Source: Bacilli bacterium (GTDB lineage: Bacteria; Bacillota_I; Bacilli_A; RF39; UBA660). Taken from it: DNA of 30,892 nucleotides. Position numbers and translations under genes: made by a program. The DNA lies in contig JAEDNL010000010.1 in the NCBI GenBank assembly GCA_016302505.1, positions 1 to 30,892 of the forward strand. Reading direction: 5' to 3'. Shown in pieces: positions 15,487 through 23,562 of this stretch. The notes beneath the pieces were generated by a model. The model saw only the letters and a list, made by a program, of their open reading frames with translations, was not told where the DNA came from and did no database searches. Each line of letters begins with the position of its first letter. The stretch's first letter is position 1.

Positions 15487-15830
15487 ACTTCACCATATAA
15501 TTTATCTATTTTTTCTTCTTTAGGATTTATTTTTTCTTCATCTTTTTTTGTTTCTCTTGTTAATTCTTCTACAAGCCCTACTGCTTTTTGAATAGAACTA
15601 ATATTTTCTTCCAATGAATCTATATTAATATTTTTAAGCGTATTTAAAAGTCCTTTTATACTTATTTCTCCTACATCATCTTTTATATATTTTTTCCATA
15701 TTTCATCATCTTCACCATATAAATCATATAATTCGTAAAATGATTGCCATGATACATTGTTCTTTTTAACATAATCTGCAAATTCTGGATGATTTGATAC
15801 AAATTTTTTAAAATTATCTAACTTTGACAT
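15483..15830 (-). CDS. ylbD: YlbD-like protein
   Basis: 115 aa. The first ~45 residues (LDNFKKFVSNHPEFADYVKK..VSWQSFYELYDLYGEDDEIW) fit YlbD (YlbD_coat, PF14071): a 'FK.FV..HP' helix, then 'W..ifeew..lGe.D..W'. In B. subtilis YlbD is annotated as a coat protein; here the context is cell-wall and division genes. The C-terminal half is a charged helix, likely coiled coil. No SD is visible. It follows ftsQ with only a weak hairpin between and is coupled to ylbE by a 4-nt overlap. Confidence 0.78.
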   Translation of the reverse strand: MSKLDNFKKFVSNHPEFADYVKKNNVSWQSFYELYDLYGEDDEIWKKYIKDDVGEISIKGLLNTLKNINIDSLEENISSIQKAVGLVEELTRETKKDEEKINPKEEKIDKLYGEV

Positions 15831-15846
15831 ATTAATATATATGCAA

Positions 15847-15872
15847 TAAAAAAGAAAAAATTACTTTTCTTT
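15847..15872 (-). terminator. Weak terminator-like hairpin at the end of ftsQ
   Basis: An 8-bp stem AAAGAAAA / TTTTCTTT spans the ftsQ stop codon and is followed by TTT. It has only one G-C pair, so readthrough into ylbD is likely. Confidence 0.35.
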
Positions 15873-16538
15873 AATTTCAAAATAGTTCCCACTATCTAAA
15901 TATAAAATTCCTTTTTTATTTTCTAATTTCTTAACTATATCTACATATTTATTTAATGATTTTAATTTAGTAGTTGTTACGTATACCATATTACCATCAT
16001 TCATATAAAGTAAGAATCTATCACTATCATAACTAGTCTTAGAATATTCTATTTCACTTATCATACTAATAATATTATTATCTATATTTTTAAATTGTTC
16101 TACAAACTTCTTTTCTGTATCTTCTGGTACATAATTTATTAAAGTTGGAACACTCATTACATTATCAAGTTCATATAATTTATTATCAGATAATTTATAT
16201 TTATTTTCACTTCTAACTAGATATAATATTTTCTTTTCTTTAATAGTTAATTCTAATATAAAATTCCATTTCTTTTTAATAATTACATTTTCTATTAAAT
16301 CTAATTTTAATAATTTCTTTTTAATTTTATCAGTATTTAATAATATAAACTTAGGATAATTTTCTATACCTGCTGTTTCTATAATTTTTTCATCACTATA
16401 ATAATTATTATTAAGTACTACTATGTTTTTAGTTTTAATATCAAGTAAATACACAGTCAAAAAATAGCATATAATTATAAATGCTATAAAAGATAAAAAT
16501 TTTAATGGATTAAATTTTCTTTTTACTCTTTTTTTCAT
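15861..16538 (-). CDS. ftsQ: Cell division protein FtsQ/DivIB
   Basis: 225 aa bitopic divisome protein that links FtsL/FtsB to septal peptidoglycan synthesis. A basic cytoplasmic tail (MKKRVKRKFNP) is followed by one membrane helix (14-33). The POTRA domain is at ~36-100, starting IVVLNNNYYSDEKIIETAGI, and the FtsQ beta domain follows with '..F.K.Y.....L' type strands. It is short for the family, with a brief C-terminus. It overlaps the end of murG by 29 nt, and its SD (AGGTAATAAG) lies inside murG, the common murG-divIB order. Confidence 0.88.
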   Translation of the reverse strand: MKKRVKRKFNPLKFLSFIAFIIICYFLTVYLLDIKTKNIVVLNNNYYSDEKIIETAGIENYPKFILLNTDKIKKKLLKLDLIENVIIKKKWNFILELTIKEKKILYLVRSENKYKLSDNKLYELDNVMSVPTLINYVPEDTEKKFVEQFKNIDNNIISMISEIEYSKTSYDSDRFLLYMNDGNMVYVTTTKLKSLNKYVDIVKKLENKKGILYLDSGNYFEIKEK

Positions 16539-17616
16539 TCTTATTACCTAATATTTCTTTTACTTTATCAAGTATTATAGTACTAGATGATATATCTTTT
16601 ATTTCTTTTAGATTTTTTCTTACTTCTTTAAATGTTTCTTCATCAAACATTTCATCTATTGCATTAGTTAAATTCTTTGTATTTAAATCCTTTTCTTCTA
16701 ACATAATACTTATCTTTTTATTAACAAGATCGAGTGCATTATAATATTGATGATTATTTGCAACGTAAGGACTAGGTATTAATATACTTGGTGTTTTAGT
16801 TGCCATTATCTCAGCAATAGTAGATGCTCCTGCTCGTGAAATAATTAAATCACTTGATTTCATTATAGTTGGTAAATTATCAAAGAAAGGTACTATTTTA
16901 GTGCTCTTTGGTACTATTAAATTATTATTTAAATCACTAAAACTCTTTTTACCAGTTATAAATAATATTTCAGTATCTTCTCTTTCAAATGTTCTTAAGA
17001 AGTCTAATATTTTTTCATTAACAGATGTACTTCCAAGAGAACCCATAACTATTACTATAAGTTTTTTTTCTTTTGTAAAACCTAAATTAGTTTTATTATA
17101 TTTTTTACATTCTATTGCTCTTTGACTAACAGGATTTCCTGTATAAATAATATTTTTGCATTTAAGTTTTCTCATTCCATCTTTAAATGATGTGAATACT
17201 GCATCAGCATATTTAGATAAAAATATATTAGTCTTTCCAGGTAACATATTTTGTTCATGTAAAAATACTTTAACTTTTCTTTTTTTAGCAGCTAAACATA
17301 CTGGTAATGTAACATATCCTCCAAATGCTATTACTGCATCTGGTTTAAATTCATCCATTATTTTTAAACACTTTTTATATGATGAGACTATACAACCGAT
17401 ATTTTTAACATTTCTTAATATATCAGTTTTAGAAAGTCCATATATTTCTAAACCTACAAATGGAATACCCATACCTGGTATTAATTCACTTTCCATTCTG
17501 TTGTCTGTCCCAATATATAAATATTCATTCTTCTTATCCTTTTTTATTTCATCAAGCACAGATAAAGCAGGATATATATGTCCTCCTGTTCCTCCAGCTG
17601 TTAAAATAAATTTCAT
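16510..17616 (-). CDS. murG: UDP-GlcNAc:lipid I N-acetylglucosaminyltransferase MurG
   Basis: 368 aa. Adds GlcNAc to lipid I to make lipid II at the inner membrane face. GT-B fold with the N-terminal GGTGGH loop (8-13) and FGGYVTLP for acceptor binding, HEQN, GNPV, and the C-terminal UDP-GlcNAc site SRAGASTIAE followed by IPSPYVANNHQ. The SD is GAGGTGAA. It lies 32 nt after the plsC-like gene and overlaps ftsQ. With FtsQ and PBP1A it shows the organism builds a wall. Confidence 0.97.
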   Translation of the reverse strand: MKFILTAGGTGGHIYPALSVLDEIKKDKKNEYLYIGTDNRMESELIPGMGIPFVGLEIYGLSKTDILRNVKNIGCIVSSYKKCLKIMDEFKPDAVIAFGGYVTLPVCLAAKKRKVKVFLHEQNMLPGKTNIFLSKYADAVFTSFKDGMRKLKCKNIIYTGNPVSQRAIECKKYNKTNLGFTKEKKLIVIVMGSLGSTSVNEKILDFLRTFEREDTEILFITGKKSFSDLNNNLIVPKSTKIVPFFDNLPTIMKSSDLIISRAGASTIAEIMATKTPSILIPSPYVANNHQYYNALDLVNKKISIMLEEKDLNTKNLTNAIDEMFDEETFKEVRKNLKEIKDISSSTIILDKVKEILGNKNEKKSKKKI

Positions 17617-17648
17617 AAAGAATTCACCTCACACAACTCTATTATATA

Positions 17649-18260
17649 CTATTTTTTGTTTTTATGCATTAAATCTAATATATTTTTTCTTAAAAGTTGA
17701 TTTGCACTTTCTAAATTCATATTTCTTATATCTATTGGTTTTCCTATTCTAGTAGTTAAATTTCCTTTCTTACCTATATAAGATCCAGTTATTGCGAATG
17801 GTACTATTAAAGCATTTGTTTTTTTAGCCAAAGACACTGCGCCATATTTGAAAGGAAGAAGTTCTACTTCATCTTTTGTTCCTTTTGTTTTGTTTCTAGT
17901 ACCTTCTGGAAATATTCCTAATGCTTTACCACTATTTAAGATATCCATAGCTTCACTTTTAGCATTATTATCATGTATATTTCTGTCTACACTAATACAT
18001 CCAGAAAATCTATAAAACCATCTATGTGGCCCTTTAAAATATTCATCTTTTGCCATATAATGTATAACTCTTTTAGTAACCATCATAACATTATATTGAT
18101 CATGTGTATGAATATGATTACCACATAATATTATTGGCCCAGAAGATGGTATGTTTTCACTTCCAATTACTGTAGGCTTATATTTTAATTTAAAATATAC
18201 TATTACAAAAGGTTTAAGTATTTTATAACCTAATTCTCTTCCAGATCTATTCTTCGTCAT
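17649..18260 (-). CDS. 1-acylglycerol-3-phosphate acyltransferase (PlsC-like), second copy
   Basis: 203 aa, PlsC/LPLAT family. Catalytic motif I HX4D is NHIHTHD (H49, D54); motif III is FPEGTRNKT (117-125); the conserved PFAITG lies further on. It transfers an acyl chain to lysophosphatidate or a similar lyso-lipid on the inner membrane leaflet. There is no clear membrane helix, and a basic amphipathic N-terminus may dock it. The start overlaps the end of the acyl-CoA synthetase gene by 14 nt, so it is cotranslated. It is about 40% like the first copy by eye (HDxNAKxEA is shared), but motif I differs. Confidence 0.85.
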   Translation of the reverse strand: MTKNRSGRELGYKILKPFVIVYFKLKYKPTVIGSENIPSSGPIILCGNHIHTHDQYNVMMVTKRVIHYMAKDEYFKGPHRWFYRFSGCISVDRNIHDNNAKSEAMDILNSGKALGIFPEGTRNKTKGTKDEVELLPFKYGAVSLAKKTNALIVPFAITGSYIGKKGNLTTRIGKPIDIRNMNLESANQLLRKNILDLMHKNKK

Positions 18261-19947
18261 TTAATAATTTCCTATATGCTACCTTTCCTACTAATGTTTT
18301 TGGAATCTCTTTTCTATAACCATATGCATATGGAAGAGAATATGATGCAATATTCTTTTCACAATAACTTTTGATACTTTTTTTAACTTCACTTGTAAGT
18401 TCAATATTATCTTTAAGAACAATATATGCTTTAATAACTTCTTTTTTATATGGATGAGGTAGTCCTACTACTGCGCATGTTTTAACATATGGGTGAGATG
18501 AAATTATCTCTTCTATTTGTCCAGGATAAATATTATATCCACTAGAAACAATCATTCTTTTAAGTCTTGATTTAAAATATATAAATCCATCACTATCCAT
18601 ATATCCTAAGTCACCACTATGTAACCAAACTTTTTTATCTTTATGTTTTTTAAGTACAAGATTAGTTTCTTTTTCTTCATTTAAATAACCTTTCATAACA
18701 GTAGGTCCACTAATACATATTTCTCCTATTTCTAGTGGTTTTAATTCTTCTTCTGTACCAGGTTTTACTATTTTAATAAATGAATCAGGAATAGGAATAC
18801 CTATGCTCTCACACCTTGTCTCTTCAAGAGGCATCATCGTAACTCCTGCGGTAGATTCAGTCATACCAAATGCAGTTCTTACTTTAGTTTTGCTATTATG
18901 ACTTTTTAAAAATTCATCTATTTTTTTGTTTAATGCAGTAGACAATGTATCTCCTCCACATACAATACATTTAATAAATGATAAGTCTTCATTTTTAAGT
19001 TTTTTACTATATGTAAGAGTTTCTAATATAGATGGAACACACGCTATTATATTAGGCCTATATTTAAGTAATGTTTCATCAAACTTTTTTGGTTCAACAC
19101 TAGGTAATATAATTGCATGTCCTCCACTTGTTAGACAAGCATGAAAAGTACATCCAAGTCCAAAGCCATGGAATATTGGCATTATTGCTAAAATACTTAC
19201 TTTACTTCCTAATACTTTATTAATTTCAAGTTCGCTAAGTACTAATGAATTAAAATTCATATTAGTAAGCATTATTCCTTTTGGAGTACCAGTAGTGCCT
19301 CCACTATGTAATATAACACTTACATCATTGCCTTTATTTTTATCAACTACTTTTTTATTATAAAATCTTCCCATTGCTAAAAATCTATTATATGGAATTA
19401 TATCATCTTCAAGTGGTCTTAATAATTTTCTTCCTTTTGTGATATAAAAACCAATTTTAGTAATAGGATCCATTGATTCAGAAACTGACACATATATTAC
19501 TTTTTTAACACTAGTTTTTTCTCTTATATTTTTAAATTTTGAATATGCTATATCAGAAATAAATAAATATTCACATTTAGTTAAATTAAGAGCAAATTTA
19601 ATTTCTTCTTCTGATGATAACGGATGCAACATATTAACAACTGCTCCTATTTTATTAAGAGCATAAAATGATATTATAGCCTCAGGTGTATTTGGACTAC
19701 ATATAGTTACATTACTTCCCTTTATTACACCTATCTTTGCATATGAACAAGCACATAAATCTATTTTTCTTAAAAAGCTCTTATATGTAACTTTAGTTTT
19801 ATAATATGAATATGCTATATTTGATGGATATTTAATACATGATTTTCTTACTAATTCATACATTGAAATATCAGGATATTTTAATGTACTTTTCATATCT
19901 TTATAATATTTAAACCATGGAAATTTATTATTTTTTATTTTTATCAT
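18247..19947 (-). CDS. Long-chain acyl-CoA/acyl-ACP synthetase (AMP-binding)
   Basis: 566 aa ANL-superfamily adenylating enzyme. The phosphate loop HSGGTTGTPKG is at 214-224; the aromatic motif AFGMTEST, the hinge Asp in HSGDLGYMD, and the C-terminal catalytic Lys in LVGKVAYR (K555) are present. It activates fatty acids by way of an acyl-adenylate. It is placed between two PlsC-type acyltransferases with overlaps on both sides (20 nt and 14 nt), so the simple reading is that it feeds scavenged or recycled fatty acids into phospholipid synthesis. Whether the acceptor is CoA or ACP cannot be read from the sequence. Confidence 0.9.
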   Translation of the reverse strand: MIKIKNNKFPWFKYYKDMKSTLKYPDISMYELVRKSCIKYPSNIAYSYYKTKVTYKSFLRKIDLCACSYAKIGVIKGSNVTICSPNTPEAIISFYALNKIGAVVNMLHPLSSEEEIKFALNLTKCEYLFISDIAYSKFKNIREKTSVKKVIYVSVSESMDPITKIGFYITKGRKLLRPLEDDIIPYNRFLAMGRFYNKKVVDKNKGNDVSVILHSGGTTGTPKGIMLTNMNFNSLVLSELEINKVLGSKVSILAIMPIFHGFGLGCTFHACLTSGGHAIILPSVEPKKFDETLLKYRPNIIACVPSILETLTYSKKLKNEDLSFIKCIVCGGDTLSTALNKKIDEFLKSHNSKTKVRTAFGMTESTAGVTMMPLEETRCESIGIPIPDSFIKIVKPGTEEELKPLEIGEICISGPTVMKGYLNEEKETNLVLKKHKDKKVWLHSGDLGYMDSDGFIYFKSRLKRMIVSSGYNIYPGQIEEIISSHPYVKTCAVVGLPHPYKKEVIKAYIVLKDNIELTSEVKKSIKSYCEKNIASYSLPYAYGYRKEIPKTLVGKVAYRKLLNDEE

Positions 19948-20518
19948 TCCCTTCTTTAATCATTCTTTTTACTATATTCATAAGTCTATTATTTTCTACT
20001 TCTAATTCTTGATGCACTTTATATGGTTTTCCATATGTTATTTTAATACTTTTTCTAAATAATTTATATTTTCCTGTTATAGCAAAAGGTACTATATATG
20101 CTCCTGTCTTTTTAGCAAATGATACTGCTCCATACTTAAAAGGAAGAATTATATTATTTGTTTTATTAACTGTTCCTTCTGGAAATATACCAAGTACTTC
20201 ATTATTTTTAAGAACCTCTACTGCTTCATTTTTAGCATTCTTATCATGTATTTTTCTATCAACAGGAATACAACCCATACTTCTAAAAAAGAAATTAGTA
20301 AATTTGGATTCAAATAATTCTTTCTTAGCCATCATATGGACTATTCTTTTAGGAGTAGATACCATTATTAAAGCATCTAATACACTAATATGATTACCTG
20401 CTAAAATAATTCTTCCTTCTTCAGGTATATTATTTTCACCATAACTTCTTGGTCTATATGCTAACCTAAATATAGGACTACCAATAAATTTTATTGTTTT
20501 ATATATAATATAATTCAT
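19928..20518 (-). CDS. 1-acylglycerol-3-phosphate acyltransferase (PlsC-like), first copy
   Basis: 196 aa PlsC/LPLAT. Motif I is NHISVLD (H43, D48), the standard NHxSxxD form; motif III is FPEGT (112-116); PFAITG is also present. Likely makes phosphatidate at the membrane. It is the first gene of a chain plsC - acs - plsC - murG - ftsQ. SD GGAG lies 8-9 nt before the ATG, and an extended -10 (TGATATACT) lies ~20 nt before the start. Having two PlsC-type genes around one synthetase suggests different acyl or lyso-lipid preferences. Confidence 0.87.
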   Translation of the reverse strand: MNYIIYKTIKFIGSPIFRLAYRPRSYGENNIPEEGRIILAGNHISVLDALIMVSTPKRIVHMMAKKELFESKFTNFFFRSMGCIPVDRKIHDKNAKNEAVEVLKNNEVLGIFPEGTVNKTNNIILPFKYGAVSFAKKTGAYIVPFAITGKYKLFRKSIKITYGKPYKVHQELEVENNRLMNIVKRMIKEGNDKNKK

Positions 20519-20539
20519 ATATCTTACTCCGTATAATTA

Positions 20540-20548
20540 AGTATATCA
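20540..20548 (-). promoter_or_regulatory. Extended -10 promoter of the plsC-acs-plsC-murG-ftsQ unit
   Basis: TGATATACT on the minus strand (-10 at 20545-20540). I see no good -35. Confidence 0.45.
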
Positions 20549-20572
20549 TAATATTATATATTTTACACCATG

Positions 20573-20608
20573 AAAAAAATAATAGATGTTTGTTATCTAT
20601 TATTTTTT
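20573..20608 (-). terminator. Intrinsic terminator of rpsU-yqeY
   Basis: A 14-bp perfect stem (20574-20587 with 20595-20608, 7-nt loop) with T-runs on the minus strand. Confidence 0.85.
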
Positions 20609-20629
20609 CTTTGTTTTATGAAATAAATC

Positions 20630-21082
20630 TTAATTTAATTTTTCTTTTACTATTGTATTTACAAGTTTCATATCAGCTTTACCTTTAAAGATTGGAGTTA
20701 ATTCTTTCATAACACGTCCCATATCTTTAATAGATGTAGCATTAATAGATGAAATAACTTCTTCTATTTTACTTCTAACTTCATCTTCTGATAATTGTTC
20801 AGGTAAATATTTATTTAATACTTCAACTTCTTTAAGTAAATTTTCTACTAAATCAGTTCTACCTGCTTTTTTAAATTCTTCAATACTTTCTTTATGAGTT
20901 TTAACTTGTTTACTAACTACTTCAATAACAACTTCATCACTAGGTGAATCTGTTCTGTCTATCTTATTATTTATTTTAAATAAATCTATGGCTGATTTTA
21001 AAAATCTTAAAGTACTTAAAGTTTCTTTATCATGAGACTTCATAGCATCTTTCATATCAGTCATTATAGTATCGTATAACAT
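20630..21082 (-). CDS. yqeY: YqeY / GatB-tail-like protein
   Basis: 150 aa, full-length YqeY family protein, all-helical: an N-terminal four-helix part (MLYDTIMTDMKDAMKSHDK, LRFLKSAIDLF) and a C-terminal half related to the tail of GatB, the tRNA-binding domain of the amidotransferase. The hallmark stretch EVEVLNKYLPEQLSEDE is present. The role is unproven; tRNA binding is inferred from GatB. It lies 14 nt after rpsU, the same pairing as in B. subtilis. Confidence 0.95.
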   Translation of the reverse strand: MLYDTIMTDMKDAMKSHDKETLSTLRFLKSAIDLFKINNKIDRTDSPSDEVVIEVVSKQVKTHKESIEEFKKAGRTDLVENLLKEVEVLNKYLPEQLSEDEVRSKIEEVISSINATSIKDMGRVMKELTPIFKGKADMKLVNTIVKEKLN

Positions 21083-21096
21083 TATATCACTCCTAA

Positions 21097-21288
21097 TTAA
21101 TATCTTTGTTTATTATGCTTTTTAGCATTTCTGATAGCTTCTTTTTTAGCTTCTCTTCTTTTAATACCAGGTTTTGAATATTCTTTTCTTTTTTTCATTT
21201 CGGTTGGGATACCGCTTCTTTGAAATTTGATTTTAAAACGTTTTAATGCACCCTCAACATTTCCGTCTTTGACTTCTACATGTGTCAT
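21097..21288 (-). CDS. rpsU: 30S ribosomal protein S21
   Basis: 63 aa from the ATG at 21288, chosen because GGGAGGGA lies about 8 nt upstream; the longer frame up to 21348 runs through the promoter and its extra residues do not fit the family. Typical S21: THVEVKDGNVEGALKRFK, then FQRSGIPTEMKKRKEYSKPG and a strongly basic C-terminus (KKEAIRNAKKHNKQRY). S21 helps the 30S subunit select mRNA by the SD. It has its own strong promoter and is cotranscribed with yqeY. Confidence 0.96.
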   Translation of the reverse strand: MTHVEVKDGNVEGALKRFKIKFQRSGIPTEMKKRKEYSKPGIKRREAKKEAIRNAKKHNKQRY

Positions 21289-21319
21289 CACTACTTCCCT
21301 CCCTTCATGACTGTAATCA

Positions 21320-21348
21320 ATTATATTACAATATCTTACAAATTTCAA
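21320..21348 (-). promoter_or_regulatory. Promoter of rpsU-yqeY
   Basis: TTGAAA (21348-21343), 17-nt spacer, TATAAT (21325-21320). No TG extension. Divergent from the serpin promoter, 18 nt away. Confidence 0.85.
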
Positions 21349-21365
21349 GTAAATTAGATGATTTA

Positions 21366-21394
21366 TTGCATATTTTTTTTATTATTGTTATAAT
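21366..21394 (+). promoter_or_regulatory. Promoter of the serpin gene
   Basis: TTGCAT (21366-21371), 17-nt spacer, TATAAT (21389-21394) with TGT before it (extended -10). The start is predicted near 21401, at the GGTGA SD. Confidence 0.75.
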
Positions 21395-21412
21395 TAAGAT
21401 GGTGAAATAATA

Positions 21413-22633
21413 ATGAAAAAACAAATATTAATAATAATTGGATTAATGGTAGTAAGCATAGCTTTACTTACATTAGTTTTTTTTAAAGTAATATATAATA
21501 ATCTTGAAGAACCTAATTTAGGTAATTCAAACACAAACAGTGATTTTGAATTTTTATTGATTAAAGAAGCTAATAAGAATAAAAATACTAATTATTTAAT
21601 AAGCCCTTATAGTATTAAAACTGTACTTTCTATTATTAAAGATGGGGCTAATACTACATCACTTAAAGAATTAAATGATATTTTAGGAACCTTCAATCGT
21701 GGAAATATAACTGCTAAAAATATATTAAGCGATGCTAATCTATTAATTATAAATAAAAATAATAAAAATGAAATTAGTGAAAATTATATTAAAAAAATAG
21801 AAAAAAATTATGATGCTGAAATTAAATTTAGTAATATTACAGCTGATAATATAAATAAATGGGTCAGTGATAAAACAAATAAAATGATACCTAACCTAGT
21901 TAATTCAGTTAATCCACAAACAGTAATTGAAATTATAAATGCTACTAGTTTAAAAGCAACATGGGATAATGAATTTACATGTAAAAACACTCATATATCA
22001 AAATTTAACACAATTGATGGTTCTGTTATTAATACTATAATGATGGTAAGTAATGATGCAGAATATATTGAGAATGATACAGCTAAAGGTATTATTAAAA
22101 AATATAAATCATATAAAAATGACAATCATAAGAAAGTAAACCTAGAATTTGTGGCTATTATGCCTAATGATAGCATTGATAATTACATTAATAACTTTAA
22201 CAATGAAGAATTTAGAAATTTATTAAGTACAAAAGATAAATATAAAAATGAAAAAGTATCCTTGAAATTACCTAGATTTAAATATAGTTATGATTTTAGT
22301 AATTTAAAAGATGTATTAAATAGTATGGGTATAAAATCTATATTTGATAAAACAGCTGATTTAAGTAGTATGACATTGAATAACACTAAAGATTTATATG
22401 TTTCATCTATTAAACATAAATCTTATATTGAGGTTAATGAAAAAGGTACTAAAGCATCTGCTGCTACAAGTGGGGCCATAGATAATATGTCTTTAGAAAA
22501 AATACCAATTGATATTGAATTTGACAGACCATTTATATATATAATTAAACAAAGTAACAGTGATGATATATTATTCTTCGGAGTTGTTTATACTCCTACT
22601 GTATCAAATAATGAAACTAATTTTTGTGATTAA
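21413..22633 (+). CDS. Membrane-anchored serpin (serine protease inhibitor)
   Basis: 406 aa. A basic N-terminus and one hydrophobic helix (about 5-28) should anchor it outside the membrane. The rest is a complete serpin fold: LISPYSIKTVLSIIKDGA (helix B region), NATSLKATWDNEF (breach/strand 3A), YIEVNEKGTKASAATSG (strand 5A hinge) and FDRPFIYIIKQ...FFGVVYTP at the end. The hinge after E343 is GTKASAATSGA, all small residues, as needed for loop insertion, so it should be inhibitory. Counting 17 residues from E343 puts P1-P1' at M359-S360. Target proteases could be host or microbial. It is a single gene with its own promoter and terminator; bacterial serpins are sporadic and suggest transfer. 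Confidence 0.92.
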   Translation: MKKQILIIIGLMVVSIALLTLVFFKVIYNNLEEPNLGNSNTNSDFEFLLIKEANKNKNTNYLISPYSIKTVLSIIKDGANTTSLKELNDILGTFNRGNITAKNILSDANLLIINKNNKNEISENYIKKIEKNYDAEIKFSNITADNINKWVSDKTNKMIPNLVNSVNPQTVIEIINATSLKATWDNEFTCKNTHISKFNTIDGSVINTIMMVSNDAEYIENDTAKGIIKKYKSYKNDNHKKVNLEFVAIMPNDSIDNYINNFNNEEFRNLLSTKDKYKNEKVSLKLPRFKYSYDFSNLKDVLNSMGIKSIFDKTADLSSMTLNNTKDLYVSSIKHKSYIEVNEKGTKASAATSGAIDNMSLEKIPIDIEFDRPFIYIIKQSNSDDILFFGVVYTPTVSNNETNFCD

Positions 22634-22641
22634 AACAAACA

Positions 22642-22667
22642 AAAACCGTTAAAATTTTAACGGTTTT
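22642..22667. terminator. Bidirectional terminator between serpin and tsf
   Basis: A 13-bp perfect palindrome AAAACCGTTAAAA / TTTTAACGGTTTT, T-rich on both exits. Confidence 0.8.
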
Positions 22668-22680
22668 ATTATGCAATAAT

Positions 22681-23553
22681 TTATTTAATTTGACTCATAA
22701 CTTCAGCAGCAAAGTCATCATTTCTTTTTTCCATTCCTTCGCCAACTTCATATTTTACAAGACTAATTAATTTAGCATTATTTTGTTCTAAATAAACCTT
22801 AATAGTAAGATTTGAATCTTTAATGAAAGTTTGTTCTACTAATACAGTTTCCTCAAAGAATTTTCTAATTCTTCCTTCAATAATTTTATCCGCATATTCT
22901 AACTTTTTACCTTCATTTACTACTTGTTCTTTGATAACAGCTTTTTCATGTTCAACATCTTCTGCTGGTACTGCATCTATTGTAGTATAAAGCGGTCTCA
23001 TAGCAGCGGCTTGCATTGCAACATCATGTGCGACATCTTTATTTCCGCCTTCAATAATAACTAATGAAGAAATTTTACCACCCATATGAAGATAATCACC
23101 AAATATTTCATTATCTTTTTTAGTAACTTTTTCAAATCTTCTAAGACTTATTTTTTCACCTATTTTAGCAGTTGCACCAATAATTAAATCATTAAGTGTA
23201 TCCCCATCACAAGTAAGTGCTAATGCACTTTCTAAATCAGTTGCATCACTGTTCAAAATAGTGTTACCAATCTTATCTAATAATTCTTTAAATTCAGAGT
23301 TTTTAGCAACAAAGTCAGTTTCAGAATTTAATTCAACTACTACTGCATCATTACCATTAATATAAATATTAGATAAACCTTCAGCAGCAATTCTTTCTGC
23401 TTTTTTAGCGGCTTTAGAGATACCCTTTTCTCTTAAATAATCAATAGCAGCATCAATATCACCATTAGTTTCTACTAATGCTTTTTTGCAATCCATCATT
23501 CCAGCACCAGTCTTATCTCTTAAGTCTTTTACCATACTTGCACTAATATTCAT
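22681..23553 (-). CDS. tsf: Translation elongation factor Ts
   Basis: 290 aa nucleotide exchange factor for EF-Tu. The N-terminal UBA-like domain (MVKDLRDKTGAGMMDCKKAL) is textbook; the core follows with NSETDFVAKNSEF and the second half ends in YEVGEGMEK. SD AGGAGG lies 5-6 nt upstream. It sits 9 nt after rpsB. The unit ends here in a terminator, so pyrH and frr, which often follow, are elsewhere. Confidence 0.98.
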   Translation of the reverse strand: MNISASMVKDLRDKTGAGMMDCKKALVETNGDIDAAIDYLREKGISKAAKKAERIAAEGLSNIYINGNDAVVVELNSETDFVAKNSEFKELLDKIGNTILNSDATDLESALALTCDGDTLNDLIIGATAKIGEKISLRRFEKVTKKDNEIFGDYLHMGGKISSLVIIEGGNKDVAHDVAMQAAAMRPLYTTIDAVPAEDVEHEKAVIKEQVVNEGKKLEYADKIIEGRIRKFFEETVLVEQTFIKDSNLTIKVYLEQNNAKLISLVKYEVGEGMEKRNDDFAAEVMSQIK

Positions 23554-23562
23554 ATATTCCTC

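Noticed and set aside
17156..17752. Plus-strand open frame of 198 codons.
   Set aside because: Lies opposite murG and a plsC gene, which both have all their motifs.
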